From Ceratotherium simum simum (Eukaryota > Chordata > Mammalia > Perissodactyla > Rhinocerotidae), in NCBI RefSeq assembly GCF_000283155.1, contig NW_004454182.1, positions 8,154,296 to 8,218,295 on the forward strand: a DNA stretch of 64,000 nt, given 5' to 3'. Of this stretch, positions 61,076-64,000 are shown piece after piece. Positions within the stretch are counted from its first letter, which is position 1. Each line of letters starts with the position of its first letter. Under the pieces are notes generated by a model, which saw only the letters and a list, made by a program, of their open reading frames with translations, was not told the origin of the DNA and did no database searches. Both the position numbers and the translations under genes were made by a program.

Positions 61076-61482
61076 AGCCAGCCCTGGTGGTCTAGTGGTT
61101 AAGATTCTTTGCTCTCACCTCCGTAGCCCGGGTCCATTTCCCAGTCACGGAACCACACCACCGGTCTGTCGGTTGTCATACTATGGCGGCTGCGTGCTGC
61201 TGTGATGCTGAAAGCTATGCCACTGGGATTTCAAATACCAGCAGGGTCACCCCCTGGTGGACAGGTTTCGGCGGAGCTTCCAGACTAAGACAGACTAGGA
61301 AGAAGGACCTGGCCACTTCTGAAAAAACTGGCCACAAAATAAGCTATGAATAGCAGCGGAGCAGTGCCTGATATAGCACCAGAAGGGGAGAGGATGGCGC
61401 AAGAAGGCCGGGCAGGGCTGCACTCTGCTGTCTAGAGGGCCGCTAGGAGTCAGAATCCACTCAACTTGACAGCGTTAACAAC
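61076..61482 (+). mobile_element. Composite SINE: ERE-like tRNA head, unrelated (RTE-like) tail
   Basis: Begins GCCAGCCCTGGTGGTCTAGT, then departs from ERE: GAAAGCTATGCCACTGGGAT, GGACAGGTTTCGGCGGAGCT, and a tail GGAGTCAGAATCCACTCAAC ending in AACAACAAAG. Flanked by AAAGAACAACT on both sides, so it moved as one unit. The tail resembles ends of SINEs mobilised by RTE-type LINEs; that assignment is from memory. Confidence 0.75.
61247..61260 (-). promoter_or_regulatory. CTCF-like motif inside the composite SINE (weak)
   Basis: CCACCAGGGGGTGA on the minus strand fits 12 of 14 positions of the CTCF core; the mismatches are T for C at position 12 and A at position 14. Confidence 0.3.
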
Positions 61483-62269
61483 AAAGAACAACTCTCAAAT
61501 GTGAACTGAGAGCATTATAAATCTTTTCCCTTTTATTTAACTGCCGTTAAGGAAAAGGTACTTGGGGTATTTAGAAATGGAGACAGATTTAGAGTCAAAG
61601 AAAATTAGCCACAATATATAGCCTAAAATGCTGTAGCTGACATAAACACAAGGCTTTAAGGCAGTCCCAACAGGGCTCTAAGAAGAATCAAGACTCATGT
61701 ACTTGCCAACAAATGGTTAAAACTCAGATTTTATTCATATTCCAGTGGTGTTCTGGTTGGAATATTTTTTTAATTCTTTCAAAAGCAAATTTCCACAACA
61801 TCATCTGAGGAAGTTTATAGCCCAGGCACATAATCATGCTGCTGTTTGCTAAGAATATGATTCAGTTGGCTTAAAGTCTTAAGCAGCCAGCATCTCTCAG
61901 TCAGGAACACACAAGACTATGGGCAGGGAGCTTCTCCTTCCTCTACAGCTACCCCTGCACATCCTTCCTCCCGCACCGACAATAAGTGGCTTTGCTCAGT
62001 TGGGTCTTCTGAATTTCCTATAAAGCTGGAGTCTAAAACCACAGAATGGCCGGGAATGTAACAACGGTCAGGGAGATCTGGCACAAGCCCAGTGCAAAAA
62101 ACCAGAGCAAAGGACACCTTTAAACAGACCTGAGAAGAAATAGATGCACAGGGCAAGGTAAGAGAAACTGCACTGCACGACTGTCAGAAAACAGAAATCC
62201 TGGTACCCATCGGCCCAAACTCCGGGAAGAAGAGTTAACGACACCACCAGCATTGATCTAGTGTTTCAG

Positions 62270-62400
62270 AAAGGCTTTCACGTCCTATGTCTTATCTGAA
62301 CATCACAATACAAAATGAAGATGAGGACACCAAGGCTAGACACTTAAAACGTTTCCCCAAGGTCTTCTTCCAAGACTGGGACACCAACCAGACTCTAAAT
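62270..62400 (-). repeat. Possible MIR relic
   Basis: GAAGATGAGGACACCAAGGC and ACTTAAAACGTTTCCCCAAG fit reverse-strand MIR loosely. Confidence 0.4.
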
Positions 62401-62782
62401 TTTCCTCTACACAAACAATTCTTAACCTCTGTTGCGCCACTAGCCCTCTCCACTAAGAGCATCCACATGCTTCTTTGCACATAGGGCTCACTAGTTCCCC
62501 TCAGCCCACCCCAAGTTAGGAACTGTGACAACAACAGATGGCTTCTAAAGGTCCTTCCAGCACTCACATTCCATGGTATTATGAGAGCTCGGCATTGAAA
62601 TCCATCGCAACTCTCAATGTCGTATCTAACCGCTAGCATTTATCCCATCACCCTGGCCTCTGAACATGGGGCTTCAAAGCCCACTGTACATAAAGGTTTG
62701 CCTCTTACCATTCTGCTTGAACCAGAAAAAAATGTGGTTCAGGGCCAGAGATGACTCACAAGGGCATCATTCTCTAAGGATG

Positions 62783-62807
62783 TGTGCGCGTGTACGCACA
62801 CACACAG
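62783..62807. repeat. Alternating GT/GC/CA tract
   Basis: GTGTGCGCGTGTACGCACAC, then CACACA; self-complementary and Z-DNA-prone. Confidence 0.8.
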
Positions 62808-63767
62808 CTCCTGCAATTCTGCAAACTTATACTTACGTTAGCATTTTATTTTCTTCGTGTCATTTGCAAACCAAAAAACGGGTGATCTGGATGTTCCTCT
62901 CCTTCTCAAGTTCCTCAAGCTTTCATCCAGCTGAATAATAACAGTTTGATGGAATACTTCAATAGGAATGCAGCCCTCAAACAATCCCACATAAATAGCA
63001 CCCTTGCTCTGGCAGCAGCAAATGAAGAAATCCTGACATCTCTCCTTAAAGCAGCAAGCCAAGGGGCAAGATGCTGCCATTCCTTGCTCCACCTCCTCTG
63101 CCTGGACAATAGGCTATTTACAGAAGGCTGAAAGCTCCCCCTTTGTCCTGCACTAGCTGGGCAGAGCTCGGCCTTGGGGGGGAACAAGAGAGCAGCAGAC
63201 TGACCGTGCACTGTTCTTTCAACGTGCCACTCCAAAACCGTTGGATTCGTGCTCCTTAACCCTGGCTGGCAAATTACCTAAGGCTAGATTTGCTTAAGCC
63301 ATCCCCTCTTGAACCAAAAGAGCAGCTGGGCTCTCCCTAGAGAGAGGGAGGCACAGAAACTCCATAGAGATGCCCCAGCTCACCAATTAGAAAGGAAAAC
63401 AGAGGTCACTGGCCAAACCCCATCCCACGCAGGAAGTCCTGACTATGGTCACTCCCCTCGGACCATCTCCTCATTCTGGGCATGAGAAGGAGAAAGACCA
63501 CTTGGGCAACTTTGGGATCCCATGCACAACGAGCAAGTAGTTCTACTGGGAATTAGTTAGTCCCATCCACCGTCTTGAAGCCTGTCGTCCCAACTAAGTA
63601 TTGTAAACCTTAAACCCACTTAATTTTCATTAAAGTGATTCTATGGATCACCAATTCAATTTCCAAGAGGACACTGAAAGGAGAAATGAGGCAGAGATGC
63701 TCTGTTTTTAGAAACCTGATTTATTGGAATATTCGAGTCAAGCTGAATAATTCTGCAGTAATCCACT

Positions 63768-64000
63768 CCCTGCCCATACCCCCTAAAGTTATCAGAGAAA
63801 CAGTGGGACACAAAGCTTTTAAAAGCAAGTATAATACTTCTGATAAGGGCTTAATCTCCAAAATATATAAAGAACTCATGCATCTTACCAACAAAAAAAC
63901 TACCAACCCAATTAAAAAATGGGCAAAGGACCTGAACAGACATTTCTCCAAAGAAGATATACAGATGGCCAACAGACACATGAAAAGATGTTCAAAATCA
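63768..64000 (+). mobile_element. LINE-1 ORF2 3' part, cut by the window edge
   Basis: AGGGCTTAATCTCCAAAATA, AAAATGGGCAAAGGACCTGA, CTCCAAAGAAGATATACAGA: sense L1 sequence continuing past 64000. Confidence 0.9.

Larger units (their letters stand above)
57946..64000 (-). other. ACSL1: 5' UTR intron upstream of the ATG exon
   Basis: 6.05 kb to the window edge. Repeats are listed separately. I found no CpG island, TATA-type promoter or convincing first exon. Unassigned stretches: 57946-58585, 58850-59465, 59495-60115, 60335-61075, 61490-62265 and 62410-63765. Confidence 0.7.

Noticed and set aside
1..64000. CRISPR arrays, operons, prokaryotic mobile elements
   Set aside because: Split genes with GT-AG introns and mammalian SINEs show a vertebrate nuclear locus; regularly spaced repeats are microsatellites or SINEs.

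Overview
This is nuclear DNA from a placental mammal, almost certainly an odd-toed ungulate (horse, rhinoceros or tapir lineage). Twenty insertions of one tRNA-headed SINE share a GGCCGGCCC start, a GGATCCGAACC-type B box and a TTAGCTCAGGGC tail. They match the equine repetitive element (ERE) family, which I know only from perissodactyls. Ancient MIR, LINE-2, MER5, MaLR and L1 relics make up the rest of the recognisable repeats. The exact species cannot be read from the window.

The window holds one protein-coding gene, on the minus strand: ACSL1, long-chain acyl-CoA synthetase 1. All twenty coding exons of the full-length protein, plus one alternative exon, can be placed to the base with GT-AG borders and matching phases. 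They run from the ATG at 57913 to the TAG at 13678. Their lengths sum to 2097 nt, that is 698 codons plus a stop, which is the length I recall for human ACSL1. The ORF is intact. A 3' UTR of about 1.5 kb ends near 12196, after an AATAAA at 12217-12212. The ATG exon begins in the 5' UTR at 57945 behind an acceptor site, so the first (noncoding) exon and the promoter lie upstream, probably beyond the window.

Layout by + coordinates. 1-12195 is the downstream flank, with no gene: a trinucleotide microsatellite, MIR, LTR-like and L2 relics, four EREs, an L1 3' end and a strong CTCF-type motif at 2602-2615. 12196-57945 is ACSL1 from last exon to ATG exon. 57946-64000 is 5' UTR intron with repeats, including a composite SINE with a non-ERE tail, and an L1 fragment at the edge.

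The most interesting part is at 26450-26663. Two homologous 78-nt exons encode the F-gate and Y-gate versions of the fatty-acid gate. Only 58 nt separate them, too little for normal splicing of one to the other, so the choice looks physically enforced. The pair is also bracketed by EREs in opposite orientations (26066-26301 and 26902-27414), which could pair in the pre-mRNA. I saw no undescribed gene system. The novelty here is in lineage-specific sequence around a known gene.
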